From: Kitasatospora sp. NBC_01250
GTDB lineage: Bacteria; Actinomycetota; Actinomycetes; Streptomycetales; Streptomycetaceae
NCBI RefSeq assembly: GCF_036226465.1
Contig: NZ_CP108476.1
Span: 8,246,001-8,310,000 of the forward strand
DNA: 64,000 nt
Direction of reading: 5' to 3'
Below are positions 1-25,558 of the stretch, in pieces (position 1 is the first letter of the stretch; every line of letters starts with the position of its first letter). The notes under the pieces are model-generated. The model made no database searches and was not told the origin of the DNA. It worked only from the letters and a program-made list of their open reading frames with translations. The position numbers and the translations under genes are program-made.

Positions 1-16447
<16,447 letters not shown>

Positions 16448-16451
<4 letters not shown>

Positions 16452-19400
16452 CCGCGCCGACGCTGCGCGCCGAGCCGGTCCGCACCCCGCCGGCGCACGT
16501 CGGTCCGGCCCACGTCGCCGGGCCGCCCACCGGGTCCCTGCCCGTGGTCCTCATGTTCTCCGGGCAGGGCTCCCAGTACTACCGGATGGGCGAGGAACTC
16601 TTCGACGAGGACGAGGTGTTCCGCACCGCCCTGCAGCGCTACGACGCCGTGGTCGCCGAGGCCCTGGGCGAGTCCGTGCTCGCCCGGCTCTTCGACCCGG
16701 CCAAGCGCAAGAACGACCCCTTCACCGACACCCGGATCACCCACCCGGCGATCGTCATGATCGAACTCGCGCTGGCCGAGAGCCTGCGGGCGGCCGGGAT
16801 CGAGCCCGACTACCTGCTCGGCTCCAGCCTCGGCGAGTACGCGGCGGCGGCCGTGTCGGGCAGCATCGACCCGCTGGAGTGCCTGCGGGTCCTGGTCCGG
16901 CAGGCCGACGGCCTGCGGGCCGGCCCGCGCGGCGGCATGCTCGCCGTGATCGCCCGGCCCGAGGCGCTGGACCGGGTGCCGGAACTGCACGAGTGCGAGG
17001 TGGCCGCCCGCAACTACCCGGGCCACTTCGTGGTGGCGGGCACCGAGCAGGCGCTGGCCCGGGCCGAGGCGGCGCTGCGCGCGGCCGACGTGCTGCACCA
17101 GCGGGTGCCGGTCGAGTACGCCTACCACTCCGGCCTGATGGACCGGGTGCTCGACGAGTGCCGGGGAGCCCTGGACGGCGTGGAGTTCGCCCCGCCGCGG
17201 ATTCCGTGGGTCTCCTGCGTGGACGGCCGCCTGGTCGGGCGGGCCACCGCGGAGCACTTCTGGCGGGTGGCGCGCCTGCCCATCGAGTTCGAGCGGACCA
17301 TGGCCGGGATGCTGGGCCGCGGCGACTTCCTCTACCTGGACCTCGGCCCCTCCGGCACGCTGCACAACTTCGTGCGCAACAACCTGCCGGCGGGGGCGCG
17401 GTCCAGGTCGCTGCCGCTGCTCAGCCCGTTCGGCCACGACCGGGAGGTGACGGCCAGGGCCCGCCGGCTCGCCGCCCCGAAGCCACCGGCACCGGCACCG
17501 GTGTCCCCGGCCCCGACGACAGCAGCCCCGAAGACACCGGCCCCGACGACAGCAGCCCCGAAGACGGCAAGGAAGGCACGCGGCATGAAGGTCTACGGTT
17601 TCCCAGGTCAGGGGTCGCAGCAGCGGGGGATGGGCAGGGAGCTGTTCGAGCGGTTCCCCGAACAGACCGCGATCGCCGACCGGGTGCTCGGCTACCCGAT
17701 CCAGGAGCTCTGCGTCCTCGACCCCGAACGCAAGCTCGGCCGCACCGAGTTCACCCAGCCCGCGCTCTACGTGGTGAGCGCCCTGAGCTACCTGGACCGG
17801 CTGGCCCAGGACCCCGAGCCCGCCGACTTCCTGATCGGCCACAGCCTCGGTGAGTACGTCGCACTCTTCGCCGCCGGGGTCTTCGACTTCGAGACCGGGC
17901 TGCACCTGGTGCGCCGGCGCGGGGAGCTGATGGCCGCCGCCGGCGGCGGCTCGATGGCCGCGGTGGTCGGCACCGACGAGGCCACGGTGACCCGGGTGCT
18001 CGCCGAGTCCGGGCTCGACGGCCTGGACCTCGCCAACCACAACGCGCTCGACCAGTTCGTGATCTCCGGGCCGGGCGAGCAGATCGACGCGGCCTGCACC
18101 GCTTTCGAGGCCGCCGGCGCCCGCGCGGTGCGGCTCAACGTCAGCGCCCCCTTCCACTCCCGCTACATGCGCGACACGGCCGCAGAGTTCGCCGCCTACC
18201 TGGACGGCTTCACGCTGCACCCGCCGACCGTCCCGGTGCTCGCCAACGTGGACGCCCAGCCGTACGCGCCGGGCGCGCTGAAGCAGACCCTGACGGCGCA
18301 GATCGCCTCCCCGGTCCGCTGGACCGAGACGGTGCGCCGGCTGATGGGGCTCGGCGACTTCGACTTCGTCGAGCTGGGACCGGGGCGGGTGCTCGGCAAG
18401 TTGGTCACCAAGATCCGGGCCGCCGCCGAGCCGCTGCCCGCCCCGACCCTGCCGCCCGCGCCCGCGCCTGAGCCGCAGACCGTCCCCGTCGCGTCCGTCC
18501 CCGCCGTCCCCAGCGCTGCCCCCGCCGCCCGTGTTGCTCACGCTGCCCCCGCCGCGCTCAGCCCCGACGACCTGGGCGCCCGCGGCTTCCGTGAGCGCTA
18601 CGGGCTGCGCCGCGCCTACCTGGTCGGCTCGCTCTACGGCGGCGTCTCCGGCCCCGACCTGCTGCGCGCCTCGGCCAAGGCCGGGCTGCTCGGCTTCCTC
18701 GGCACCGGCGGCCTCGCGCCGGCCGAGGTGGAGCGGCAGCTGCGCGCGCTGACCGGCGAGCTGGGCCTCGGCGGCGCCTTCGGCGTCAACCTGCTCTACC
18801 GCCACGGCGCACCGGAGCAGGAGTCCGCCCTGGTCGACCAACTGCTGCGCCACGGCGTCGATCTGATCGAAGCCTCCGGCTTCCCGCTGATCACCCCGGC
18901 GCTGGTCCGCTTCCGCCTCAAGGGCGGGCGGATCATCGCCAAGGTCTCCAGGACCGACGTCGCCGCCGAGTTCCTCGCGCCGCCGCCGCAGCACCTGGTC
19001 ACCCGGCTGCTCGCGGCCGGCGAGGTGACCGAGGAGGAGGCCCGCGCCGCCGCCGCGCGTCCGATGGCCGACGACCTGTGCGTGGAGGCGGACGGCGGCT
19101 GGCTGAGCAGCACGGCCGACCTGCTGACCCTGCTGCCCTCGGTGCTCCGGCTGCGCGACGGGGCCGCCCGGCCCGGCGGCCACCGGGTGCACGTCGGCTG
19201 CGCGGGCGGCATCGGCACGCCGGAGGCGGCCGCGGCGGCGTTCCTGCTCGGCGCCGAGTTCGTGCTGACCGGCTCGGTCAACCAGTGCACGGTGGAGGCG
19301 GCCACCAGCACCCAGGTCAAGGACCTCCTCCAGGAGGCACGCGAATACGACGTCGACACCGCGCCCTGGGGCGAGATGTTCGAACTCGGCGTCCGCGCCC

Positions 19401-19813
19401 GCTACCTGAAGCGCGGCCTCTTCTTCCCCGCCCGGGCCGCGAAGCTGCACGACCTGTGGCGCCGCCACACCTCACTCGCCGACCTCGACAGCGACACCCG
19501 CACCCAGGTCCTCGACCGCTACCTCGGCGGCGAGCTGCCGTCGGCCGCGGCGCCTGGCGGGGACCCGAAGGCGGAGCTGACCGCGCTGTGCCGGGGCTAC
19601 TTCGAGCGCGGTTTCCGCCTCGCGGTGACGGGCGACCAGCGCGCCAGGGTCGACTACCTCGTCCACTGCGGCCCCTCGATGGGCGCCTTCAACCAGGTGG
19701 TGGCCGGCACCGGGCTGCACCCCTGGCAGGCCCGCACGGTCGCGGCCGTCGCCGACGTCCTGATGGAGGGCGCGGCGGCCCACATCACCACCCGCCTGCG
19801 CGCCTTCGGCTGA
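16448..19813 (+). CDS. Trans-acting acyl hydrolase-like / acyltransferase / enoyl reductase tridomain protein
   Basis: This 1121-residue protein serves the AT-less megasynthase upstream, with which it shares a GTGA overlap (translational coupling). AT-fold 1 spans ~30-330 with nucleophile Ser127 (GSSLGEY) and His227. Gln152 sits where malonyl-binding ATs carry Arg, and the KRKNDPF and AAAAVSG stretches resemble PksD/PedC-type acyl hydrolases. AT-fold 2 spans ~380-650 with Ser466 (GHSLGEY), Arg491 and His570 (APFHSRY), the pattern of malonyl transferases such as PksC. Residues ~700-1121 match the FMN-dependent PfaD/trans-ER family, ending in an HPWQARTVA motif. An AT-AT-oxidoreductase order is known from OzmM of oxazolomycin biosynthesis. 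The linker contains a duplicated 30 bp unit followed by an internal RBS-like start at 17585. The hydrolase assignment for domain 1 is inference. Confidence 0.92.
17508..17567 (+). repeat. Two tandem 30 bp copies in the AT1-AT2 linker
   Basis: The unit ccggccccgacgacagcagc... occurs twice head to tail, encoding PAPTTAAPKT twice. It is a flexible Pro/Ala/Thr linker; the near-identity at DNA level points to a recent duplication. Confidence 0.8.
17569..17587 (+). promoter_or_regulatory. Internal RBS-like sequence and in-frame ATG before the second AT domain
   Basis: AAGGAAGG at 17569-17576 stands 8 nt before an in-frame ATG at 17585, exactly where AT-fold 2 begins (MKVYGFPGQGSQ). It looks like the fossil or functional start of a once separate AT-ER gene now fused to the upstream acyl-hydrolase-like domain. 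Whether it is used is unknown. Confidence 0.4.
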
Positions 19814-19835
19814 CCCGCGCCAGCGCGACCGCGGA

Positions 19836-19860
19836 CCCGGCCCCTGCCCCGGGGGCCGGG
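19836..19860 (+). terminator. Hairpin after the AT-AT-ER gene
   Basis: Arms CCCGGCCCC (19836-19844) and GGGGCCGGG (19852-19860) with a 7 nt loop start about 22 nt after the stop codon. No T-tract follows, as is usual in streptomycetes. It is the likely end of the biosynthetic operon. Confidence 0.6.
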
Positions 19861-19869
19861 CCACGGCTG

Positions 19870-19967
19870 CGCCACCACCTCCGCGCCACGACCTCCGCGC
19901 CAGCACCTCCGCGCCAGCACCTCCGCGCCACGACCTCCGCGCCACGACCTCCGCGCCACCACCTCCG
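19870..19967. repeat. Seven tandem 14 bp repeats downstream of the PKS operon
   Basis: Seven head-to-tail copies of cgccaNNacctccg occupy the intergenic stretch right after the hairpin, differing mostly at two positions (cc, cg or gc). With 14 bp units the array is not in frame over one unit. No coding role is apparent; it is one of several short arrays near gene ends in this window. Confidence 0.85.
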
Positions 19968-20089
19968 CGCCCGCCCCGGGATCCCCGCCGCACGGCCCCT
20001 TCGGTGAGATGCTCGACCCCGTCGCGCCGCCCCTGACCTGGGCGGCCTCTGATTGCGGGCAGACCCGGACGGGCGAGGGAAGGGCGCGG

Positions 20090-21853
20090 ATGACGTCGCA
20101 GCAGATCTTCATCGGGGCCGGCCTGATCGTGGTGCTCGCCGTGGGCGGGCAGGTGCTGGCGGCCCGGCTGCGGATCCCGGCGATCATCGTGCTGCTGCCT
20201 CTCGGCTTCGCCGCGGGCGCGATCACCGACGACGTCCACCCGGACCGCATCCTCGGCCCCGCCTTCGCCCCGCTCGTCTCGCTGGCCGTCGCGGTGATCC
20301 TCTACGACGCGGGCCTCGGGCTGGACCTGCGGCACCTGCGCGGCGACACCCGGCGGGTGGTCAACCGCCTGGTCTGGGGCGGCCTGGTGCTGACCACCGT
20401 GATCGCGGGGGTCACCGCGGCCCCGCTGCTGGGGCTCTCCGCCCAGGCCGCCGCCATGCTCGGGGTGATCCTGGTGGTCTCCGGCCCCACCGTGGTCGGA
20501 CCGCTGCTGACCTTCGTCCGCCCGGAGGTGCGGCTGCAGCGGATCCTGCTCTGGGAGGGCTCGCTGATCGACGCGGTCGGCGGCATCGCCGGCGCGCTGG
20601 TCTTCCACGCGCTGCTCAACGACCGCCGGCACGGCCTGGGCGGCGGCAGCGGGCAGTTCCTGGCCAGCATCGGCATCGGGCTGCTCGGCGGTGCAGTCGG
20701 CATCGCGCTGCTCTGGTGGCTGCTGGTGCGCCTGCGGCTGGGCGAGATCCTGGGCACGACCGTCCAACTGGCGGTCGTGATCGGGGTCGCCGCCGGCTGC
20801 GACGCGATCCGCGACGACACCGGACTGATCGCGGCGATCGCGACGGGGGTGGCGGTGGCGACCCTGCCCGACTTCCACTTCGCGATCCGCCGGCCGTTCT
20901 TCGAGGCACTGGTCTCGCTGGTGGTCGGCGTGCTGTTCATCTCGATCTCCGCCACCGTGACCTGGGACTCGCTGCGGCCGGTCGTGCTGCCCGCGCTGGG
21001 CCTGGTGGCCGTGCTGGTGGTGGTCGCCCGCCCGCTGCTCGCCTCCCTCTGCACGATCGGCACCGAGCTGTCCGAGGGCGAACGGGCCTTCCTGGGCTGG
21101 ATGGCGCCGCGCGGCATCGTCGCGGCAGCCACCGCGGCCACCTTCTCCGCCGGGCTGGCGTCGGCCGGGATCGGCGGGGCCGCGAAGATCCTGCCCGCCA
21201 CCTTCCTGGTGATCGTCGCGACCGTCACCCTCTACGGGTTCACCGCCACCCCGGTGGCCCGACTGCTGGGCGTGGTGCGCCCGGCCCGCACCCGGCCGCT
21301 GCTGGTGGGCGGCGACCCGTGGGTGCTGGAGCTCGGCCGACTGCTGCGCGCGGCCGGGCTGGAGGCACTCCTGTGGGCCGGGCGCACCACGCAGCGCGAG
21401 CGGATCGCCGCGGCCGGTCTGGACCTGGCCGAGGGCGACCTGCTGGACTGCGCCAGCGGGGAGGGCGCCGAGACCGAGAGCATCACCGCCGTCTACCTGC
21501 TCACCGGAGACGACGAGTTCAACGCCCTGGTGGCCGTGCTGCTGGCACAGGACGAGGACCGGGAGGTCTACCGGCTGGCCCCGGCCGAGCCGATGCAGCA
21601 CGGCGCCGAGGCCGGTCCCAGCGGTGCCGTGCTGTTCGGCGCCGGGCTGACCGGCGCCGACCTGGCCGACCGCTTCGCCCACGGCGCCCGGCTCACCACC
21701 CGTCCCGCCACCACCGGCCTCCCGCCCGGCCACGACCTGCTCTTCACCGTGGCCCCGGACGGCCGCCTGCTCCCGGGCGGCCCCGGCCCCGCCGGGAAGC
21801 CGGGCACCGCCGCGGTGCAGATCCTGCTCGGCCCGGCGGCCGGGCACCGGTGA
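20090..21853 (+). CDS. CPA1-family cation:proton antiporter
   Basis: A 587-residue protein with about 12 hydrophobic segments in the first ~400 residues and a soluble C-terminal part of ~180 residues. The membrane part has features of monovalent cation/proton antiporters of the NhaP/CPA1 type: LYDAGLGLD after an early helix pair, SGPTVVGPLL (the helix carrying the transport site) and WMAPRGIVAAAT. The tail (GGDPWVLELGRLLRAAG, LAEGDLLD) resembles a TrkA-N-like regulatory domain without a clear GxGxxG. The start was placed at ATG 20090, preceded by GAGGGAAGG; an upstream in-frame ATG at 20009 would add residues of no membrane or antiporter character. It is unlikely to belong to the PKS cluster, from which the terminator and repeat separate it. 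Confidence 0.88.
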   Translation: MTSQQIFIGAGLIVVLAVGGQVLAARLRIPAIIVLLPLGFAAGAITDDVHPDRILGPAFAPLVSLAVAVILYDAGLGLDLRHLRGDTRRVVNRLVWGGLVLTTVIAGVTAAPLLGLSAQAAAMLGVILVVSGPTVVGPLLTFVRPEVRLQRILLWEGSLIDAVGGIAGALVFHALLNDRRHGLGGGSGQFLASIGIGLLGGAVGIALLWWLLVRLRLGEILGTTVQLAVVIGVAAGCDAIRDDTGLIAAIATGVAVATLPDFHFAIRRPFFEALVSLVVGVLFISISATVTWDSLRPVVLPALGLVAVLVVVARPLLASLCTIGTELSEGERAFLGWMAPRGIVAAATAATFSAGLASAGIGGAAKILPATFLVIVATVTLYGFTATPVARLLGVVRPARTRPLLVGGDPWVLELGRLLRAAGLEALLWAGRTTQRERIAAAGLDLAEGDLLDCASGEGAETESITAVYLLTGDDEFNALVAVLLAQDEDREVYRLAPAEPMQHGAEAGPSGAVLFGAGLTGADLADRFAHGARLTTRPATTGLPPGHDLLFTVAPDGRLLPGGPGPAGKPGTAAVQILLGPAAGHR

Positions 21854-21854
21854 C

Positions 21855-21900
21855 CGGACCGGCCCCGGCCCCTGCCCGACCGCTCACTGCGGCCGGTCCG
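21855..21900. terminator. Inverted repeat between convergent antiporter and TetR genes
   Basis: Ten-base arms cggaccggcc (21855-21864) and ggccggtccg (21891-21900) flank a 26 nt loop. The right arm lies inside the end of the TetR gene. It may act as a shared terminator for the two converging genes. Confidence 0.4.
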
Positions 21901-22498
21901 CTGCCGCGGCCGAGTCGGCCGGCAGGAGTGGCTGCAGTGCTCCGAGGGCGGCGCCGACGCAGATGTCGCGCAGTTGGGTGCGGGTGCAGGTCTCCTCGGT
22001 GAGCCAGTCGACGCAGAGGATCTGGACGAAGACCAGCCAGCTCTTCAGCACGCCGGAGACCGCTTCGCGGGCGGACGCGTCGGCGAGCGGCAGCACGGTG
22101 AGCAGCCGGGCACGCAGGGCGTCCAGTTCGTTGGTCATGATGGTCCCGATCACCGGGTCGCCGGCGAGCACCCGGTTGGCGGCGAGGACGGCGTTGCGGT
22201 TCGCGACGAAGTAGTCCAGGTGCACGTCCATGCCCTGGACGAGCTGGTCCACCAGGGACTCGGCGGGATCGATCCGGGTCTCGGCGAGCAGCCGGTCCGA
22301 GGCCTGCCGGTACACCGCCGCGAAGAGCGCGTGCTTGTTCGGGAAGTGGCGGTAGAGCAGCGCCCGGGAGACACCCGCCGCTTCGGCCACCTGCTCCATC
22401 TGCACGTCGTCGTAGGGGTGGGCGGCGAACAGCCGGGCGCCGACGGCCAGGAGCTGGTCCCGGCGGTCGGCGGGGGTGAGGCGCTGGCGGGGAGGCAT
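21884..22498 (-). CDS. TetR-family transcriptional regulator
   Basis: A 204-residue TetR-type repressor. The N-terminal helix-turn-helix lies at ~12-58, with VAEAAGVSRALLYRHFPNK as recognition region; the remainder is an all-helical ligand-binding and dimerisation domain with no recognisable specificity. The ATG at 22498 is the natural start. It is transcribed away from the broken DUF4345-like gene. The 76 bp between them carry two copies of gacacatgtctac spaced by 30 bp, so it probably represses itself and its neighbour. The inducer is unknown. Confidence 0.9.
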   Translation of the reverse strand: MPPRQRLTPADRRDQLLAVGARLFAAHPYDDVQMEQVAEAAGVSRALLYRHFPNKHALFAAVYRQASDRLLAETRIDPAESLVDQLVQGMDVHLDYFVANRNAVLAANRVLAGDPVIGTIMTNELDALRARLLTVLPLADASAREAVSGVLKSWLVFVQILCVDWLTEETCTRTQLRDICVGAALGALQPLLPADSAAAADRPQ

Positions 22499-22511
22499 GG
22501 CGGAATCTTAC

Positions 22512-22560
22512 TTGACACATGTCTACCAGGGTCTACCTTAGTGGACACATGTCTACTAAG
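22512..22560. promoter_or_regulatory. Divergent promoter with twin TetR-type operators
   Basis: The 13-mer gacacatgtctac occurs at 22514-22526 and 22544-22556, exactly 30 bp apart. The second copy lies within the imperfect 24 bp palindrome 22537-22560. TTGACA at 22512-22517 with TACCTT at 22534-22539 (16 bp spacer) could be the rightward promoter, so a bound repressor would cover it. Confidence 0.65.
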
Positions 22561-22574
22561 GCGGGGTGGAAATC

Positions 22575-22979
22575 ATGGCCAGGACCCTCCGGGTGCTCGT
22601 GCAACTGATGGGCTGGGCGTGCGTGGCGATCGGGCTGTTCCACGTGCTGCTCGGCAACGCCGCGATCCCCGGCGCGGGCGGCGCCGGGGTGACGGTCGAC
22701 AGCTGGGGCCGCTTCATGGGGGCGGGCTTCGCCGGGTACGGGCTGGCGTGGCTCTGGGCCGCTCGGTAGCGCCCGATCCCGGCGGCGGCGGTGCGGGTGC
22801 TGGCCGGCGTCCTCCTGCTCGGCGCGGCGGGCCGGCTGCTCTCGCTGGCCCGGTACGGCTGGCCGCAGTGGTTCCAGATCGCCCTGACCGTGATCGAACT
22901 CGTCCTGCCGCCCGTCTGCTTCCTGCTGGCCGACGCGGAGGAGCGGGTGGCGTCGGCGCACGCGGCGCCGGTGCGCTGA
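22575..22979 (+). pseudogene. DUF4345-like membrane protein gene interrupted by an in-frame TAG
   Basis: The reading frame begins at ATG 22575 (GGTGG just upstream) and encodes a small membrane protein with the layout I associate with DUF4345 proteins: a first helix pair around VAIGLFHVLLG, a conserved VDSWGRFMGAGFAGYG segment, then RVLAGVLLLGAAGRLLSLA and a last helix ending in a charged tail. After 64 codons a TAG at 22767-22769 interrupts it, yet the same frame continues without further stops, in matching protein sequence, to TGA at 22977. The full frame would be 134 residues. This is a recent nonsense mutation, a sequencing error or, less likely, read-through. The TetR gene upstream probably controls it. 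Confidence 0.7.
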
Positions 22980-22999
22980 GGGGGCTCGGCGCACCGGCG
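22966..22999. terminator. Hairpin at the end of the DUF4345-like frame
   Basis: Eleven-base arms at 22966-22976 and 22989-22999 (core gccggtgcgc/gcgcaccggc) with a 12 nt loop that contains the TGA stop. It could also end the convergent SHOCT gene. Confidence 0.6.
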
Positions 23000-23028
23000 G
23001 CCGGTGAAGCGTCAGGTATCGGTCCCGG

Positions 23029-23532
23029 TCAGCCGACTCCGCTGCCCGTCCCCGTGCCCGTGCCCGTCCCCGTGCTGGTGCCCGTGCCGGTGCTGCCCGT
23101 GCTGCCCGCGGGTGCCACGCCGGTGCCCGTGCCCAGGAGCCGGCCCTTGGCCGCCTGGTACTCGTGCTCGGTCAGGGCGCCGCTGGCCTTGAGGTCGGCG
23201 AGTCTGGCCAGCTGATCGACGTGGGATCCGGATCCGCCGTCTCCCGGCGCCCCGGCCGCGTCACGGATGTACTGCTTGACGGCCGCGTCCGTCTGCCGGG
23301 CCTGCTCGCGATCGCGTTCGGCCATCGACTTTCCGCGCACGATCACGTAGAGCAGGATGCCGAGGAAGGGCAGCAGGATGACCAGGACGATCCAGCCGGC
23401 CTTGGCCAGGCCGCCCATGTCATGGCTGCGGAAGATGTCGGAGATGACCTTGAAGAGGAGGAACAGCCAGAGGATCCAGAGGAAGAACTCCAGCATGGTC
23501 CAGAAGAGGTTGAGCAGGGGGTAATCGGTCAT
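23029..23532 (-). CDS. Small membrane protein with PLDc_N-like helices and a SHOCT domain
   Basis: A 167-residue protein. Residues ~8-30 and ~43-65 are two membrane helices (FFLWILWLFLLFKVISDIF; AGWIVLVILLPFLGILLYVI), the arrangement of PLDc_N-type membrane anchors. A SHOCT motif follows at ~105-133 (LARLADLKASGALTEHEYQAAK), a short domain found at the ends of many actinobacterial membrane proteins with unclear function. The last ~30 residues are a Gly-Thr repeat encoded by GTGCCC/GTCCCC-like units. The start is ATG 23532 with GGAGC upstream. It is a single-gene unit converging with the DUF4345-like frame. Confidence 0.85.
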   Translation of the reverse strand: MTDYPLLNLFWTMLEFFLWILWLFLLFKVISDIFRSHDMGGLAKAGWIVLVILLPFLGILLYVIVRGKSMAERDREQARQTDAAVKQYIRDAAGAPGDGGSGSHVDQLARLADLKASGALTEHEYQAAKGRLLGTGTGVAPAGSTGSTGTGTSTGTGTGTGTGSGVG

Positions 23533-23754
23533 GTCGGCTCCTGGTGTGGCTGGGCCTGCCCCGAGCGGACCATTCAGGCATATCAGCCAGGTGGCAGGCC
23601 TGCGACCGGTGGCGCAGCCGTGCCGGAATCACGGTGCCCAACCCTCTGGGCGGGCAAAGACCACGCAAAGGCCGACCCGCGGCGGGCCGGATCCGCGAAA
23701 TCCACCACTGGTTTCTGTTCCCAGTGACACCGAGCGACGACAGACTGTTCAACT

Positions 23755-24735
23755 ATGATGATCAACCAGGATGTTCTTCCGATTGCTGACGGTGTCTATG
23801 CCCGCCTGACCACGCCGAGTGCCGGCTGGGGGCTCTCCAACGGCGGGCTCATCGCCTGCCCCAGCGGCCCGGCCGCCTGGGTCGACGCCCCCTATGACCG
23901 GCGTCTGGCGGAGGAGTTCCGCGTCGCGAGCGCCCCGCTGCTCGCGCCCGGCGGCACCGTCGAGTCCGTCTTCGTCACCCACGGCAACGGCGACCACCTG
24001 TGGGGCGCCTCGGTGCTGCCGGAGGCGGAGATCATCGCCACCGAGGAGACGGTCCACCACATCGAGTTCGACCCCGACCCGGCCACTATGCGTGCGCTGG
24101 TGCACAGCGGCGCCACCGACCCGGTCACCCGCTACCTGCTGCGGCACTTCGGCGGGTTCGACTGGTCGGACTGCGTGCCGGTGCTGCCCACCCGGACCTT
24201 CACCGGCGAACTCGACCTGCAGGTCGGCCGGATCCCCGTCCGGTTGCGCACGGTCGGCCCCGCGCACACCAGCGGCGACCTGATCGTCCACCTGCCCGAG
24301 CAGCAGGTCGTCTTCGCCGGCGACGTCATCTTCGCGAGCACCGACGAGCAGCCGGGCGACCACGTCGTGCACTGGGCCGGCCCGCTGTCCGGCATCATCC
24401 GGGCCTGCCAGGACATCCTGGACACCGGGGCGCAGACCATCGTCCCCGGTCACGGCCCGCTGCTGGACCGGGCCGGGGTGCGTTCCCACATCTCCTACCT
24501 GGAGTACCTCGCCGAGCGGGCCGGGGCCCTGCACAGCGCCGGGTTCACCCCCTACGAGGCGGCCCGGCAGCTGGCGACCGAGCGCCGCTACCCGGAACTC
24601 GGCCTGGTGGAACGCCTGCTGGTCACCCTCAGCAGCGAGTACCGGTACCTGGACGGCAGCACCGAGACCCCGAACCCGCTCGCCGTCGCCGGCCAGATGG
24701 CTCAGCTGGCCTGGGAGCTGGAGGAGTCCGCCTGA
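23755..24735 (+). CDS. MBL-fold metallo-hydrolase
   Basis: A 326-residue metallo-beta-lactamase-fold hydrolase. The metal-binding motifs are THGNGDHLWG (~63-72; HxNxDH, with Asn replacing the first usual His of HxHxDH, as in a known subgroup), the GPAHTSGD His (~171), VFAGDVIF with its Asp (~190) and the late VPGHGP His (~233). The rest is the usual C-terminal helical extension. The substrate cannot be told: such proteins include quinoprotein relay/SoxH-like hydrolases and lactamase-like enzymes. Two consecutive ATG codons (23755, 23758) could serve as start. It converges with the SDR gene. Confidence 0.85.
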   Translation: MMINQDVLPIADGVYARLTTPSAGWGLSNGGLIACPSGPAAWVDAPYDRRLAEEFRVASAPLLAPGGTVESVFVTHGNGDHLWGASVLPEAEIIATEETVHHIEFDPDPATMRALVHSGATDPVTRYLLRHFGGFDWSDCVPVLPTRTFTGELDLQVGRIPVRLRTVGPAHTSGDLIVHLPEQQVVFAGDVIFASTDEQPGDHVVHWAGPLSGIIRACQDILDTGAQTIVPGHGPLLDRAGVRSHISYLEYLAERAGALHSAGFTPYEAARQLATERRYPELGLVERLLVTLSSEYRYLDGSTETPNPLAVAGQMAQLAWELEESA

Positions 24736-24747
24736 CCGACGCGGTGC

Positions 24748-25455
24748 CTACCAGGGCAGCGGACCACCGGCGGCGAAGAATCCGCCGGTCGGTCCGTCCG
24801 GCCCCAGCAGCGCCATCCTGACGATGATCTCGGCGCCCTCCTCGACGGTCTGGTGGCCCGCGCGCCCGTTCAGGTCCGTCGCGGTGTAGCCCGGCTCCAC
24901 CGCGTTGATCCGGATGTCCGGGAACGCCTTCGCGTACTGCACGGTGACCATGTTGAGCGCGGTCTTGGACGCGGGGTAGGCGACGCCCGGGAACCCATGC
25001 GCCACGTCCTGCGGGTCGCTGACCCGGGTCAGCGAGGCCAGGCCGCTGCTGACGTTGACCACGACCGGGGCCGCGGAGCGCCGCAGCAGCGGCAGGAACG
25101 CGTGCGTCACCCGGACCACCCCGAAGACGTTCGTCTCGAACACCGAGCGCATCGTGTCGGCGGTCAGCTCGGCGGCGCCGATGGTCGAGTTGTCCGGCCC
25201 GTGCTGCTCCACGCCGGCGTTGTTGACCAGGACGTCCAGACCGCCCGCGGCCTCGACGGTCCGCACCGCCGCGGCGACGGAGGCGTCGTCGGTGACGTCG
25301 AGCAGGACCAGTCGGGCCCCCAGCGCCTCGGCGGCCCGGCGCCCGCGCTCCTCGTCCCGGCTGCCGAGGTGGACGGTGTGGCCGGCGGCGACGAGCCGTC
25401 GGGCGGTCTCGAAGCCGAGACCCTTGTTGGCGCCGGTGATCAGTGTTGTCGTCAT
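24748..25455 (-). CDS. Short-chain dehydrogenase/reductase (SDR)
   Basis: A 235-residue classical SDR: GANKGLGFETA near the N-terminus (TGxxxGxG dinucleotide site), NNAGV at ~80, a catalytic Ser in VVNVSSGLA and the YPASK pair (Tyr-x-x-x-Lys) at ~155. It ends after a short GPDGPTGGFFA segment. The start was chosen at ATG 25455, where the protein begins MTTTLITGANKG; a longer frame upstream has no SDR character. It is transcribed divergently from an MmyB-like regulator 103 bp away, a common pairing in streptomycetes, so the regulator likely controls it. The substrate is unknown. Confidence 0.9.
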   Translation of the reverse strand: MTTTLITGANKGLGFETARRLVAAGHTVHLGSRDEERGRRAAEALGARLVLLDVTDDASVAAAVRTVEAAGGLDVLVNNAGVEQHGPDNSTIGAAELTADTMRSVFETNVFGVVRVTHAFLPLLRRSAAPVVVNVSSGLASLTRVSDPQDVAHGFPGVAYPASKTALNMVTVQYAKAFPDIRINAVEPGYTATDLNGRAGHQTVEEGAEIIVRMALLGPDGPTGGFFAAGGPLPW

Positions 25456-25511
25456 GCCCCGAGCCTGCCCCCCGGCCACCGGGTCCAGCCAGCTGCCCGC
25501 TCTTCCTGGGA

Positions 25512-25524
25512 CTGGTGGTACCAG
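25512..25524. promoter_or_regulatory. Inverted repeat between the SDR and MmyB-like genes
   Basis: ctggt-ggt-accag (25512-25524) lies 35 bp before the regulator start in the 103 bp divergent gap. It is a candidate operator for the adjacent XRE regulator; the assignment rests on position and symmetry only. Confidence 0.35.
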
Positions 25525-25558
25525 GCAGTTCCCCGGCCGCCGAGGCACACTGGTCCGC

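Noticed and set aside
19472-21847. A 791-residue antisense open frame over the antiporter
   Set aside because: Composition (Gln/Gly/Arg-rich, no hydrophobic core) shows a shadow; the forward frame has clear membrane helices.
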